Shown here: positions 1 to 9,015 of the stretch, piece by piece
Position numbering within the stretch: the first letter of the stretch is position 1
Layout of the letters: every line of letters starts with the position of its first letter
From: Alphaproteobacteria bacterium
GTDB lineage: Bacteria; Pseudomonadota; Alphaproteobacteria; Caulobacterales; Maricaulaceae
NCBI GenBank assembly: GCA_024742735.1
Contig: JANSXV010000004.1
Location: forward strand, 62,001 to 126,000
Length of the DNA stretch: 64,000 nt
Direction of reading: 5' to 3'
The notes under the pieces: generated by a model
The model's input: only the letters and a program-made list of their open reading frames with translations
Told to the model about the DNA's origin: nothing
Databases searched by the model: none
Program-made: the position numbers and the translations under genes

Positions 1-674
1 AGCGCGGCCGGGAGACCCTGCGCCACGGACCCATGAAGCCGCGCGGTCTGACCAACGCCCATAATCCCGAAGTGAAGCCCTACGCCGTGGTTCAGCTGCG
101 CCAGGACAACGCGCTGGGCACGCTGTTCAACATGGTCGGCTTCCAGACCAAGATGAAATACGGGGCCCAGGCCGACGTCTTCAAGATGATCCCGGGTCTG
201 GAAGACGCCCGTTTCGCGCGCCTGGGCGGCATTCACCGCAACACCTTCCTGCACTCGCCAAAGCTGCTGGACGCGGTGATGCGCCTGAAGGCGCGTCCCG
301 CCCTGCGCTTCGCCGGTCAGATCACCGGCGTTGAAGGCTATGTGGAGAGCGCGGCCATGGGGCTGCTCGCCGGACGCTTCGCCGCGGCGGAGAAGCTGGG
401 CCGGGCGATGACGCCGCCCCCGCCGACCACGGCGCTGGGCGCGCTCCTGACCCACATCACCACCGGCCACGTGCCCGGCAAGAAGGGCGCCTTCCAGCCC
501 ATGAACGTCAATTTCGGCCTGTTTCCCGAGATCGACGCCCCGAAGACAGACGCTGACGGCAAGCGCCTGCGCGGCAAGGACAAGGCGGTGGCGAAGAAGA
601 AGGCGCTCACCGCCCGCGCCCTGGCCGATTGCAGCGCCTGGCTGTCCGGCGCGGTGGCCGAGGCGGCGGAATGA
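1..674 (+). CDS. trmFO: TrmFO, tRNA (uracil-54-C5) methyltransferase, 3' part
   Basis: This is the C-terminal portion of the folate- and FAD-dependent enzyme that makes ribothymidine at position 54 of tRNA. The frame is open from the window edge; codons before the first ATG (33) read [10 protein letters not shown] and continue into MKPRGLTN, matching the family's conserved GPMKPVGL region, so the ATG at 33 is internal. Further family landmarks are [16 protein letters not shown] and [11 protein letters not shown]-like segments, and a C-terminal [17 protein letters not shown] stretch. About 223 codons are present of the roughly 450-480 usual for the family. The stop overlaps the start of the next gene (ATGA), so the two are probably co-transcribed. 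Confidence 0.93.
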   Translation, partial: RGRETLRHGPMKPRGLTNAHNPEVKPYAVVQLRQDNALGTLFNMVGFQTKMKYGAQADVFKMIPGLEDARFARLGGIHRNTFLHSPKLLDAVMRLKARPALRFAGQITGVEGYVESAAMGLLAGRFAAAEKLGRAMTPPPPTTALGALLTHITTGHVPGKKGAFQPMNVNFGLFPEIDAPKTDADGKRLRGKDKAVAKKKALTARALADCSAWLSGAVAEAAE

Positions 675-1621
675 AACGCCGCGTACGGGGCGGTCTTCTG
701 ACCGCCGCCGTCATCGCACTTTTGGGCGCCAGCTTCGCCTGGCTCTCCGCCCCGCTGGGGTTCCCATTTGAGCTCTCCCGTCATTTCACGCCGCAGCTCG
801 CGATCGGCGCGGGCGTGCTCGCCGTCTGGTCGGCGTTCGCCCGCGCGCCGGCCCGAGGTGCGGCGGCCTGCCTTGCCGCGCTGGTCTTCGGCTGGGCATG
901 GACGGCCGCGCCTTACCGGGCTGCGGATGCCGCCTCAGGCCCCGCCACGCTCACCGTAGCGGTCTTCAATGCGCGCTATGATCCCGATGCTCTGGCGCGG
1001 TTCGCGCAATGGGCGCAGGCCGAGGGGGTAGATGTCTTGATGCTCGCCGAAGCCCACGGCCTAGATGCGCCCGCCCTCGAACAGCTGTTCGCCGCGTGGC
1101 CCCATGGCCGGCTGTCTGACGCCGAGATCGGGGCGGCCGGCTTCCGGTGGACCACGCGGTCGGCGGTGTTCTCGCGCTGGCCCGTTGAAACGACGGAGTT
1201 TGCACACAGGGCGACCGGACAATTCTCTCGCCCCGTCATTCAGCTGGTTGTCAGCCACCCGGACGGGCCAATCCAGGTCACCGGCCTTCATCCCTTCCCG
1301 CCTATGCTGCCGCGGGCCGTCGTGGAGCAGGCGGCGATATTCGACGCCGTCGCTGAGCAGGTTCCGGCGGCAGGCCGGTTCATCGTCATGGGTGATCTGA
1401 ACACCACCGTCTGGTCGCCGAACTATGCCCGTCTGCCCGGTCTGCGCGCTGGAGACCCCCGCTTCGCCTCGACCTTCCCAGCGCCGTTCGCCGTCGGCGG
1501 CATCGCCATCGACCACATCCTTGTGGGCGACGGCCTGAGCGTTGTGCATGCCCGCGTGGGACCAGATCTCGGCTCGGACCATAGGCCCGTGATCGCGGGT
1601 CTGACCCTTTCCGCGGACTAG
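671..1621 (+). CDS. Endonuclease/exonuclease/phosphatase (EEP) family membrane protein
   Basis: The ATG at 671 overlaps the trmFO TGA, which fixes the start better than upstream codons inside trmFO. The 316-residue product has about three hydrophobic segments in the first 85 residues and then an EEP (DNase I-like) domain. Visible motifs are VFNARYD, an acidic LMLAEAHG segment, a late MGDLNTT metal/catalytic motif and a terminal SDHRPV motif. The architecture (membrane-anchored EEP domain, probably facing the periplasm) is common in proteobacteria, and the substrate (nucleic acid, phosphoester or lipid head group) cannot be told from sequence. It ends convergently, overlapping the next gene's stop by four bases. 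Confidence 0.85.
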   Translation: MKRRVRGGLLTAAVIALLGASFAWLSAPLGFPFELSRHFTPQLAIGAGVLAVWSAFARAPARGAAACLAALVFGWAWTAAPYRAADAASGPATLTVAVFNARYDPDALARFAQWAQAEGVDVLMLAEAHGLDAPALEQLFAAWPHGRLSDAEIGAAGFRWTTRSAVFSRWPVETTEFAHRATGQFSRPVIQLVVSHPDGPIQVTGLHPFPPMLPRAVVEQAAIFDAVAEQVPAAGRFIVMGDLNTTVWSPNYARLPGLRAGDPRFASTFPAPFAVGGIAIDHILVGDGLSVVHARVGPDLGSDHRPVIAGLTLSAD

Positions 1622-2463
1622 ATTCGCCCCGTCAAACTGCCCCAGGTCAGCCGCCACTGGCGCGCGCTCAAGGGGCGGTCGGCTGGCTCCCTGTAGGGGT
1701 CGCTCAGGGCTTTGGCGGCTTTCAGATAGCCGCGCGCGAGCCCGGCATAGCCCACGGCCGGAAAGACCTCGGCGGGCAGGCTGGAGCGGGTTCGGGTCAG
1801 CATCGCGCGGGCGTCTTCAGCCTCCCTGATCAGACCGGAAAGCGCCTGGCGGGCGGTGTCGGTCTTGCGGCCCTTGACCAGCTCCAGCTCGCTGATCCCG
1901 GCGGCCGCCAGCTCATCGGCGCTGAACGGCGGACGGCCCGCCTGGCACAGGGCCGGGAAGGCGCGGATGAGCCCGGTGAAGCCCCAGACCCGGCCCGCCG
2001 CCATGATGGCCGCGCCCGGCTCCGCGCCCAGATCCAGGTCCGGCTTCGTCAGGCGCGCCGCGATGCGCATCAGCGCCACGGCGGTGCGGTCCACATAGTC
2101 GCGCCGGTCGTCCTTCGTCGGGAACGGGCCCTCACCCAGATCGGCGGCGCGCGCTTCGACCAGGGTGATCAGATCGTCCTTCGTGGGCGCGCCCGGCGCC
2201 TCGCGCAATTCCGACAGCGCTTCATAGACGTCGTGACGGCGCACCCTGGGGGGATCGGCGAAAAGGTCCTCGACCGCTTCGCGCGCCCAGGCCAGGCGCA
2301 TCTCCCCGATCACGCCTTCGCTGACCGTGTCGGGCACCCTGGCTATCTCGTGGTAGAACGCATAGAGCGCCAGCAGCCGCCCGCGGATCTCGGGCGGGGC
2401 GAACAGGGCGGCCATGCGCCGGTCCGGATCGGCGGTCGCCAGCAGGGCGTCAAAGTCGGTCAT
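1618..2463 (-). CDS. Squalene/phytoene synthase family protein
   Basis: The 281-residue product, starting at the ATG read from 2463 (MTDFDALL), belongs to the trans-isoprenyl synthase superfamily (COG1562). Recognisable are the helix LLALYAFYHEIARVPDTVSE, DYVDRTAVALMRIAA and the AAGRVWGFTGLIRAF segment. The first aspartate-rich motif of true squalene and phytoene synthases (DxxxD) is degenerate here (H-E-I-A-R-V-x-D), as in the NDUFAF6-like branch found widely in Alphaproteobacteria. Prenyl-diphosphate condensation is therefore uncertain. It is divergent from sodB and no carotenoid or hopanoid genes are adjacent. Confidence 0.8.
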   Translation of the reverse strand: MTDFDALLATADPDRRMAALFAPPEIRGRLLALYAFYHEIARVPDTVSEGVIGEMRLAWAREAVEDLFADPPRVRRHDVYEALSELREAPGAPTKDDLITLVEARAADLGEGPFPTKDDRRDYVDRTAVALMRIAARLTKPDLDLGAEPGAAIMAAGRVWGFTGLIRAFPALCQAGRPPFSADELAAAGISELELVKGRKTDTARQALSGLIREAEDARAMLTRTRSSLPAEVFPAVGYAGLARGYLKAAKALSDPYREPADRPLSARQWRLTWGSLTGRI

Positions 2464-2620
2464 GGCAGGGATCAGGCCTTCGCGGTGTGGACAGCGCTTG
2501 CACAGAGACCATATGAAGGCGGGAGCAAACGTCCAGCCGCGCAGATCAGCTGCGCGCAGCGAGCCGATCGACATGCCGGCGTCCGCCGGCGCGACATTCA
2601 CCAGCAAGGGAGACCCCTTC

Positions 2621-3217
2621 ATGGCCTTTACTCTGCCTGACCTGCCCTACGCCAAGGACGCCCTGGCGCCGCACATCTCCGCCGACACGCTGGAGTTCCA
2701 CCACGGCAAGCACCACAAGACCTATGTGGACAAGGCCAACGCCGCGCTGCCCGGCTCCGCCTATGAAGGCCTGAGTCTGGAAGAGACGATCGCCAAGTCC
2801 TGGGCGGACAAGGACATGGGCATGTTCAACAATGCCGGCCAGATCTGGAACCACACCTTTTACTGGAACTCCATGAGCCCCAATGGCGGCGGCAAGCCCA
2901 CCGGCGAGATCGCTGACGCCATCGACCAGTCCTTCGGCTCGTTCGAGAAATTCGCCGAGGAGTTCAAGAACGCCGGCGCGACCCAGTTCGGTTCGGGCTG
3001 GGCCTGGCTGGTGAAGAACGGCGACAAGCTTGAGGTGCGCAAGACCCTCAACGCCGAGACCCCGCTGACCGAGGCAGGCGTCACCCCGCTCATCACCATG
3101 GATGTGTGGGAGCACGCCTATTATCTCGATTACCAGAACCGCCGCCCGGACTATATGGGTGCGTTCCTGGAGCACCTGATCAACTGGGACTTCGCCAACG
3201 CGAACCTGCGCGGCTAG
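2621..3217 (+). CDS. sodB: Superoxide dismutase, Fe type
   Basis: This 198-residue enzyme dismutes superoxide in the cytoplasm. The start at 2621 follows an AAGGGAG ribosome-binding site at 2606-2612; the longer open frame upstream is antisense to the neighbouring gene. Metal ligands are visible as H27 (FHHGKHHKTY), H78 (WNHTFYW), D162 and H166 (DVWEHAYYLDY). Gln74, four residues before the second histidine, is the position that distinguishes the iron type from most manganese enzymes. The gene is monocistronic, with a strong intrinsic terminator 27 bases after the stop. Confidence 0.96.
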   Translation: MAFTLPDLPYAKDALAPHISADTLEFHHGKHHKTYVDKANAALPGSAYEGLSLEETIAKSWADKDMGMFNNAGQIWNHTFYWNSMSPNGGGKPTGEIADAIDQSFGSFEKFAEEFKNAGATQFGSGWAWLVKNGDKLEVRKTLNAETPLTEAGVTPLITMDVWEHAYYLDYQNRRPDYMGAFLEHLINWDFANANLRG

Positions 3218-3244
3218 AAGCCGGTCCTGATTGAGGGCATGATG

Positions 3245-3276
3245 CGGCCGCAGCGAGCCTCGCTGCGGCCGTTTTT
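3245..3276 (+). terminator. Intrinsic terminator of sodB
   Basis: A perfect 12-bp stem (CGGCCGCAGCGA / TCGCTGCGGCCG, 3245-3256 and 3260-3271) with a three-base loop is followed directly by five T residues at 3272-3276. Confidence 0.93.
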
Positions 3277-3291
3277 CCTGGGGGGATGATC

Positions 3292-4641
3292 ATGGATCTG
3301 CTTCGTTTTGCGCCTCTGCGCGCCCTGTCCGCCGCTTCGTTGCTGGCGCTGACCCTGGCCGCCTGCGGCGAACGCGAGGCCGAAGCCCCGCCCGCGCCGC
3401 CGCCTCCCCCGCCTGCGGCCGAACCTGCGCCCGCCCCGGTCGAACCGCCCGCCTTCAGCGCGGCGGGCCTCGAGGCGATCAATGCGCGGCTTGAGCAGCT
3501 GGTGGCGAATGAGGACCGGTCGGGCGTCGTCATGATGCTGGCGCGCGATGGCGAGATCGAACATGTCGCCGCCGCCGGCTATGCCGACATCGCCGCTCAA
3601 ACCCCGATCACCGCAGACACCCCTGTGCGCATCGCCTCCATGACCAAGCCAGTGACCGCAGCAGCAATCATGATGCTGGTGGAGGACGGGGAGATCGCCC
3701 TCACCGACCCGGTCAGCGACTACATCCCCGCCTTCGCGAACGCGCGGGTCGCGACGTCCCTTCAGGTCAACGAAGAGTACGAGATCCCCACCGAGCCGCT
3801 GGCCCGGCCGATCACGATCGAGGACCTTCTCACGCACACTTCGGGCGTCGGCTATATCTTTGATTACCAGACCAATCTGGGCGCGCTCTACATCTCCGAG
3901 GACATCTACCGGGGCGGCGCGGACTATACGATGGCCGCACGCATGGAGACGCTGGCCGGCCTGCCGCTCTACTTCCAGCCCGGCGAGCGCTGGCATTACT
4001 CCTACGCCAATGACGTGCTCGGCCATGTGGTGGAGGTCGTCACCGGCGAGAGCCTCGAAGCCTTCATGGACGCGCGCATCTTCACGCCGCTCGGCATGGA
4101 CGACACGACCTTCTTCCCGGACGAAGCCCTGATGGCCCGTCTGGCGACGCTCTACACCCACGATGATCTGGGCGACATGGTGCCGGTGGAGGGCGCCGAT
4201 GACGCCGTGCGCGCCGCGCCGTTCGCAGCCGGCGGCGCCGGGCTGATCTCCACCGCGTCCGATTACATGCGCTTCGCCCAGATGCTGGCTGATGGTGGGC
4301 GGCTGGACGGCGTTCGGGTGATGAGCCAGGCGAGCGTCGACGCCATGACCACGGCTCACGTGCCGCTGGAGAAGATGCCGCAAGGCATGGCCGGCGTGGA
4401 CATGGCCTTCGGCTACTCCCTCGGCGTCATCGTGAACGGCCCGGGCGACCACCCGTTCCGGCGGGTCGGCGACTATGGCTGGGGCGGTTATTTCGACACC
4501 AGCTTCGTGGTCAGCCCGTCGACCGGCATGGTCGCGGTGATCATGGCCCAGGAACAGCCCGGCGCCTCGACCCAGGACACGACGAGCGCCCGCGACGTGT
4601 TCGACGCGCTGGCCTACGGCGCCTTGCCGACGGAGAGCTGA
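3292..4641 (+). CDS. Serine hydrolase lipoprotein, class C beta-lactamase/esterase fold
   Basis: The product has a type II signal peptide (LTLAAC lipobox) followed by a Pro/Ala-rich linker of about 30 residues and a beta-lactamase-related domain. The nucleophile motif SMTK (SxxK) and a YSYAND (YxN) motif are present, as in esterase EstB, D-aminopeptidases and class C beta-lactamases. Two ATGs (3286 and 3292) are possible; the G-run at 3280-3285 is better spaced for 3292. It is probably a membrane-anchored periplasmic hydrolase. Antibiotic hydrolysis cannot be inferred from the motifs alone, and esterase or peptidase activity is at least as likely. Confidence 0.88.
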   Translation: MDLLRFAPLRALSAASLLALTLAACGEREAEAPPAPPPPPPAAEPAPAPVEPPAFSAAGLEAINARLEQLVANEDRSGVVMMLARDGEIEHVAAAGYADIAAQTPITADTPVRIASMTKPVTAAAIMMLVEDGEIALTDPVSDYIPAFANARVATSLQVNEEYEIPTEPLARPITIEDLLTHTSGVGYIFDYQTNLGALYISEDIYRGGADYTMAARMETLAGLPLYFQPGERWHYSYANDVLGHVVEVVTGESLEAFMDARIFTPLGMDDTTFFPDEALMARLATLYTHDDLGDMVPVEGADDAVRAAPFAAGGAGLISTASDYMRFAQMLADGGRLDGVRVMSQASVDAMTTAHVPLEKMPQGMAGVDMAFGYSLGVIVNGPGDHPFRRVGDYGWGGYFDTSFVVSPSTGMVAVIMAQEQPGASTQDTTSARDVFDALAYGALPTES

Positions 4642-4652
4642 ACGCCCGCAGC

Positions 4653-5246
4653 CTACGCCGCTGCGCGCTGGCCGCCGGCTTCAGCGCGCACCGCCGCCTG
4701 TTCGGCCTCGCTCAGGAAGCCCCAGCGCGTGGCGTCGATGATGCGCACGTCGGTGATCCCGATGAAGCCCAGGATGAATTTCAGATAGGGCGTGGCGAAG
4801 TCGATCTCCGAGCCCAGCGCCGTTCCGCCGGAGGCGACGACCAGCCAGGCCGTCTTGCCGGTCACCAGGCCTTCCGGACCGTCCTCGGTGTAGCGGAAGG
4901 TGCGGCGCGCCCGGGCCACGAGGTCGATCCAGGCTTTCAGGCTGGCAGGAACAGAGAAGTTATAGACCGGAACACCGATGACGATCTGATCGGCGGCCTC
5001 CAGCTCCGCCACCAGAGCCTCGGAGGCGGCGAGGGTCAGATTCTGGTCCTCCGTGCGCTCATCCGGCGCGGTGAAGTTCGCGCCCACCCAGGGCCCGTCC
5101 ACAAACGCCGGCGCATGCTGCGCCAGATCGCGCACGACGATGTCACCCTCCGCGCCCGCCAGATCGGCGGCCAGGGTCCGTGACAGCTCCCGGCTCACCG
5201 AGCCGTCGGTGCGGGCGCTGGAATCAATGCGAAGAACACGGGTCAT
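4653..5246 (-). CDS. azoR: FMN-dependent NADH-azoreductase family protein
   Basis: A 197-residue flavodoxin-fold quinone/azo reductase. The N-terminal phosphate-binding segment (LRIDSSAR..GSVSREL) and the FMN-contacting VPVYNFSVPASLKAWID and ASGGT..GSEIDFATPYL segments match AzoR. It uses NADH to reduce quinones or azo compounds by two electrons, usually as protection against quinone stress. AGGAGAG precedes the ATG at 5246. It converges with the serine hydrolase gene, with 11 bases between the stops. Confidence 0.9.
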   Translation of the reverse strand: MTRVLRIDSSARTDGSVSRELSRTLAADLAGAEGDIVVRDLAQHAPAFVDGPWVGANFTAPDERTEDQNLTLAASEALVAELEAADQIVIGVPVYNFSVPASLKAWIDLVARARRTFRYTEDGPEGLVTGKTAWLVVASGGTALGSEIDFATPYLKFILGFIGITDVRIIDATRWGFLSEAEQAAVRAEAGGQRAAA

Positions 5247-5370
5247 GGTCTCTCTCCTTCTCGCGGCCGTGATGGGCGGCGTTGAGGGGAGAGGTAGCGA
5301 GGGGTTCCGAGCAGTTTAATCGCGGCGCCTGGAAGGTTTTTATTTCCAAAAGCGCAATGAACGCGCGCAC

Positions 5371-5528
5371 CCCCTCACCCCGGCCCTCTCCCCCGCAAGC
5401 GGGGGAGAGGGGGAGGCTTCTGGGCTGGTGTTCCGGTCAGATGAACCAAGCCTGACCTTGAAGCCAGAACCACGCAGCCGGCACTCCCTCTCCCCTTTCC
5501 AGAAGGGGGAGAGGGCCGGGGTGAGGGG
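5371..5528. repeat. 158-bp palindromic element with perfect 24-bp terminal inverted repeats
   Basis: The gap between azoR and the RusA-like gene (5247-5581) holds this element and no convincing gene. Positions 5371-5394 (beginning CCCCTCACCCCGG) are the exact reverse complement of 5505-5528. Each arm also folds on itself: CTCTCCCCC at 5386-5394 pairs with GGGGGAGAG at 5401-5409, and CCCTCTCCCC near 5485 pairs with the start of the right arm. The centre is unrelated spacer. No transposase is encoded, so it is a MITE- or REP-like non-autonomous repeat. Related arms occur in the rsmE insertion and at 25.1 kb. Confidence 0.85.
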
Positions 5529-5581
5529 GATGGGCGGCGCCGGGCTCCATGCGTCGGCGATCACGCCATGGAAAGCCGCAC

Positions 5582-5986
5582 CTAGTCCTTGATCGGCCGC
5601 GCCCGCACCTTCACCCGTGCGCGCTCGCCGGCGATCTTCTCCACGTGAAGGCGTTCGACCTGGCTGTCGTCGTGGAAGACCACGCCGGTCAGGGCGTCCA
5701 GCACGGCCTTGGCGACATTGTCCACGTCGTGGACCGGGCTGTCGGCGGTGCGCTCGATCTCGATCACGACCTCATAGGGGCCGTATTTGGGACGCACGCG
5801 CTTGAATTCAGTGCGGAAAAAGTCTCCGACCAGCGATTTGAACCGCCGGGTCTGGCTGGTCAGGGCGTCCACGCGCACATGGAGCGATCCGTTCATGTCG
5901 GCAGCCTGCACCTTGCCTCTCCCGCTCCAGTCGAGCCTGTCCCAGTCGGGCGGCGCGGGCCAGCGTTCATGATCAGCTTGATCCAT
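5582..5986 (-). CDS. RusA-family Holliday-junction resolvase-like protein
   Basis: The 134-residue product, starting at ATG 5986, shows the RusA core: [15 protein letters not shown] followed by [14 protein letters not shown], which supplies the metal-binding aspartates and the conserved lysine. RusA enzymes cut four-way junctions symmetrically. They are often prophage-borne, but chromosomal copies such as this one, outside any phage context, are frequent in Alphaproteobacteria. A longer frame extends upstream but only as antisense to fumC. The gene is divergent from fumC with about 100 bases between. Confidence 0.83.
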   Translation of the reverse strand: MDQADHERWPAPPDWDRLDWSGRGKVQAADMNGSLHVRVDALTSQTRRFKSLVGDFFRTEFKRVRPKYGPYEVVIEIERTADSPVHDVDNVAKAVLDALTGVVFHDDSQVERLHVEKIAGERARVKVRARPIKD

Positions 5987-6086
5987 CACCGCGCGGCGCC
6001 TACACACCCGATTCGAGTTTGCCCATTGTCCGCCTCGCCAGCCCCTGCCGCAAGCGGACGGACGTTCAGAGCCCGGAGTTATCCCC

Positions 6087-7478
6087 ATGTCTGAGATGCG
6101 CGTTGAAACTGATTCCTTCGGCCCGCTGGAAGTGCCCGCCGACAAGCTGTGGGGCGCCCAGACCGCGCGCTCGCTGATGAATTTCAAGATCGGCGGCCAG
6201 ACCCAGCCCTTGCCGCTCATCCGCGCGCTCGGCGTGGTCAAGCACTGCGCAGCCAAGGCCAACATGGCGCTGGACAATATCGAAACCGAGATCGGCGAAG
6301 CCATTGCAGCGGCGGCCCTGGAAGTCGCCGAGGGCAAGCTGAACGATCACTTCCCGCTGGTGGTCTGGCAAACCGGGTCGGGCACCCAGTCGAACATGAA
6401 CGCCAACGAGGTGGTCTCCAACCGCGCCATCCAGATCCTGGGCGGCGAGGTCGGCTCGAAGGATCCGGTCCACCCCAACGACCATGTGAACCGGGCCCAG
6501 TCCTCCAACGACACCTTCCCCACCGCCATGCACATCGCAGCGGCCGAAGTCTTCAACCACGACCTGATCCCGGCGCTGCACACGCTGCGCAACGCGCTGA
6601 ATGAAAAGGCCGAAGCGTTCGCCGATATCATCAAGATCGGCCGCACCCATCTGATGGACGCCACGCCCCTGACCCTGGGTCAGGAGATGTCGGCCTGGGT
6701 CCACATGGTCGACAACGCCATCCGCCGCATCGAGGCGGCCCTGCCTGCGCTCTATGAGCTCGCCCAGGGCGGCACGGCGGTCGGAACAGGGCTGAACACC
6801 AAGATCGGCTTTGCTGAAAAATTCGCCGAAGAAGTCGCAAGCCTCACCCAGCTGCCCTTCGTCACCGCGCCGAACAAGTTCGAGGCGCTGTCCACCAAGG
6901 ACGCCATGGTGGAAGCCCACGGCGCGCTGAACTCGGCGGCCGTATCGCTGTTCAAGATCGCCAACGACACCCGGCTTCTGGGCTCCGGGCCGCGCTGCGG
7001 CATCGGCGAGCTGGCCCTGCCGGCGAACGAGCCGGGCAGCTCCATCATGCCGGGCAAGGTCAACCCGACCCAGGCCGAAGCCATGACCATGGTCTGCGCC
7101 CAGGTCATGGGCAACAACTCCGCCGTCAGCTTCGCGGGCAGCCAGGGCCATTTCCAGCTGAACGTCTTCAAGCCGATGATGAGCTGGAACGTGCTGACCA
7201 GCGCGAAGCTGCTCGCCGACGCAGCCCGCTCCTTCACCGAGAACTGCGTGGTCGGGATCGAAGCCAATGAAAAGCGCATCGCCGACATCATGGAGCGCTC
7301 GCTCATGCTGGTGACCGCGCTGGCGCCGACCATCGGCTATGACAACGCCACCAAAGTCGCCAAGACCGCCCACGAGAACGGCACGACCCTGCGCGAGGAA
7401 GCGATCCGCCTGGGCTTCGTGACGGAAGAGCAGTTCGACGAGGTCGTGCGCCCGGAGAAGATGATCGGGCCGAATTGA
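6087..7478 (+). CDS. fumC: Class II fumarate hydratase
   Basis: A 463-residue TCA-cycle enzyme interconverting fumarate and malate, of normal length. It carries the superfamily signature [11 protein letters not shown], the [14 protein letters not shown] substrate segment and the [16 protein letters not shown] segment. An unusual feature is that the last base of its stop codon is also the first base of a palindromic repeat (7478-7577), so that repeat begins exactly at the end of the reading frame. Confidence 0.97.
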   Translation: MSEMRVETDSFGPLEVPADKLWGAQTARSLMNFKIGGQTQPLPLIRALGVVKHCAAKANMALDNIETEIGEAIAAAALEVAEGKLNDHFPLVVWQTGSGTQSNMNANEVVSNRAIQILGGEVGSKDPVHPNDHVNRAQSSNDTFPTAMHIAAAEVFNHDLIPALHTLRNALNEKAEAFADIIKIGRTHLMDATPLTLGQEMSAWVHMVDNAIRRIEAALPALYELAQGGTAVGTGLNTKIGFAEKFAEEVASLTQLPFVTAPNKFEALSTKDAMVEAHGALNSAAVSLFKIANDTRLLGSGPRCGIGELALPANEPGSSIMPGKVNPTQAEAMTMVCAQVMGNNSAVSFAGSQGHFQLNVFKPMMSWNVLTSAKLLADAARSFTENCVVGIEANEKRIADIMERSLMLVTALAPTIGYDNATKVAKTAHENGTTLREEAIRLGFVTEEQFDEVVRPEKMIGPN

Positions 7479-7577
7479 TCCTTCGAGGCTTTCGCTGACG
7501 CGAAAGCGCCTCAGGATGAGGGCGGCGCCGTTTCACCCTCACCCTGAGGTGCGAGCCGAGGGCGCGCCTCGAAGGAT
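7478..7577. repeat. 100-bp palindromic repeat abutting fumC
   Basis: The ends are 12-bp inverted repeats: ATCCTTCGAGGC at 7478-7489 and GCCTCGAAGGAT at 7566-7577. Inside are a hairpin (GGCTTTCGC / GCGAAAGCGCC) and an inverted pair CTCAGGATGAGGG / CCCTCACCCTGAG. It is a second repeat family, distinct in sequence from the CCCTCACCCCGG and GAATTCCCGG families. It may also serve as a transcript 3' end. Confidence 0.75.
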
Positions 7578-7595
7578 CGTCGAAAGGGACGCGCC

Positions 7596-7832
7596 ATGAC
7601 CAAGCCCATCAATCTGCGCCAGGCGCGCAAGCGCAAGGCCCGCGCGGACAAGGCGAAGCAGGCCGAAGCCAACCGCATCGCCCACGGCACGCCGAAAGCG
7701 GTGCGCGATCTGGAGGCGGCGCGGCGGGACAAGCTGGCCAGACAGGTGGATGGGCACAAGCGCGAGGACCCCAATCCTGAATTCCCGGACGAGCCCGGCA
7801 CGGGCGAAGATCCGGGACCTCGCTCAAAATAG
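7596..7832 (+). CDS. DUF4169 family small protein with repeat-derived C-terminus
   Basis: The 78-residue basic protein begins after an AAAGGGA site (7582-7588). Its N-terminal 55 residues (INLRQARKRKARADKAKQAE..., then a GTPKA..RDLEAARRDK segment) match DUF4169, a small alphaproteobacterial family of unknown function that usually sits beside fumC and a ribbon-helix-helix gene, as here. The last 19 residues (NPEFPDEPGTG...) are encoded by one arm of a palindromic repeat (7778-7822), which supplies the present stop codon and probably replaced or extended the original end. Confidence 0.8.
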   Translation: MTKPINLRQARKRKARADKAKQAEANRIAHGTPKAVRDLEAARRDKLARQVDGHKREDPNPEFPDEPGTGEDPGPRSK

Positions 7833-7891
7833 AGCGCTATACTCGCAGACAGGTCCCGGCTCTGCGCGCTACGCGCTTGGCCGGGAATTCA
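7778..7891. repeat. REPIN-like paired palindrome, GAATTCCCGG family
   Basis: Two inverted units: 7778-7822 runs from TGAATTCCCGGACG to CCGGGACCTCG, and 7851-7891 runs from AGGTCCCGGCTC to GGCCGGGAATTCA. Each unit is itself a hairpin, with a spacer of 28 bases between. The same units occur at 50155-50251 and 50621-50718. The first arm lies inside the DUF4169 reading frame. Confidence 0.82.
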
Positions 7892-7913
7892 CCGATAGGG
7901 TTTTGATCCGCCC

Positions 7914-8135
7914 ATGCTTGAGAAGCGCTCCATGACGCTGGCCGGTCACGCCACTTCAGTGGCGCTTGAGCCGGAATTCTGGGCGGTGCTGGAGCGCGCC
8001 GCGCGCGAGGACGGGGTGTCCTTCGCCAGCCTCATCGCGCGCATCGACGCCCAGCGCAGCACCCGCGAACCGGAGCAGCCGCTGTCGAGCGCCTGCCGGG
8101 TCTGGGCGCTGGCGCGTGTTCAGAACTCCGGCTAG
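7914..8135 (+). CDS. Ribbon-helix-helix domain protein (RHH_4)
   Basis: The 73-residue protein matches the RHH_4 family: KRSMTLAGHATSVALEPEFW, a central ..REDGVSFASLIARID and a C-terminal LSSACRVWAL segment. The start at 7914 keeps the conserved KRS..AGH N-terminus; an ATG at 7932 would cut it off. Such proteins are presumed DNA-binding dimers, with the first strand contacting DNA. Targets are unknown. The position downstream of fumC and DUF4169 is a conserved arrangement in Alphaproteobacteria. Confidence 0.82.
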   Translation: MLEKRSMTLAGHATSVALEPEFWAVLERAAREDGVSFASLIARIDAQRSTREPEQPLSSACRVWALARVQNSG

Positions 8136-8138
8136 CCC

Positions 8139-8957
8139 TCAGTTTTCACCCAGGCTGGCCCGAACCCGCTCGGAAAAGGCTTCAAGCCGGGCCGCGTTGG
8201 CTCCAAGATCAGAGACGCCCACCCGGCTGACCGAGCGCGCATCGATGCGCGATCCGCCTTCGGTTTCGGTGACGCGAACGACCACATCGTCCTTGAATCC
8301 GAACCAGAAGGTTTCCGCTGTGCCCTCAAACATCATGGCTTCGTCCGAGGCCGTGGTGACGCGCCATCCCATCTCGCGCGCAACGCCGAGGGCGGCGCGG
8401 TAGGCGAGCGCCGGCTCAACGGCGACTTCGATGGGCTGGACATCCGGATAGGCTTCAGCCTGAACCTCCGGCAAGGGGCGCTCTGAACGCGGGTCGACCT
8501 TGGAGGCGTAGTCGACCGAGTTGGTCGCGCCGTCGACCTCCCGGCGCTCCACCATGGCCGCGCTGAACGCCGGCGGGTTGGCCGTGTCGGTGGAGATGTC
8601 GTGGATCGGCGGAATTTCGGCTGCCATCTCGCGCACCGACTGGGCGTACAGGATACCGCCGGCTCCGACCGCAATCGCCGCGACGCCCGCGATATACCCC
8701 CCGGCGCCCGGCGCATTGGCGCGCCCGAACACCAGCCGGTAGAGGATGGCCAGAACCAGCGCGACCGCGCCGAGGATCGCCGCCGCCGGCAGCACCGTGC
8801 TGGCGTTCCCGGCCACATGGCGGAACGCCTCCAGCGGCGTCCAGAAGCCGAACTTGCCGCCGAACGCGGTGATCAGGAACCAGAGCGGCACGCCGATCGC
8901 CGCCGTCGCGGCCAGTCCGATCACCAGATGGCGAAGAATTCGAAGCAGATTCATCAT
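8139..8957 (-). CDS. DUF1499 domain membrane protein
   Basis: The N-terminal half has three to four transmembrane helices (roughly residues 5-30, 48-70 and 80-105). The C-terminal half (from about 150) is a DUF1499 domain, with a TNSVDYASKVDPRSE-like entry and the RAALGVAREMGWRVTTASDE segment. DUF1499 proteins have no established biochemical role. A run of five G bases at 8966-8970 is spaced 8 bases from the ATG at 8957, favouring that start over the GTG at 8966. It ends three bases from the ribbon-helix-helix gene, facing it. Confidence 0.8.
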   Translation of the reverse strand: MMNLLRILRHLVIGLAATAAIGVPLWFLITAFGGKFGFWTPLEAFRHVAGNASTVLPAAAILGAVALVLAILYRLVFGRANAPGAGGYIAGVAAIAVGAGGILYAQSVREMAAEIPPIHDISTDTANPPAFSAAMVERREVDGATNSVDYASKVDPRSERPLPEVQAEAYPDVQPIEVAVEPALAYRAALGVAREMGWRVTTASDEAMMFEGTAETFWFGFKDDVVVRVTETEGGSRIDARSVSRVGVSDLGANAARLEAFSERVRASLGEN

Positions 8958-9015
8958 GGCGCACACCCCCGATTGCAGCCTTCACGCACCGATATAGGCC
9001 ATTCCGGCCGCAAGT

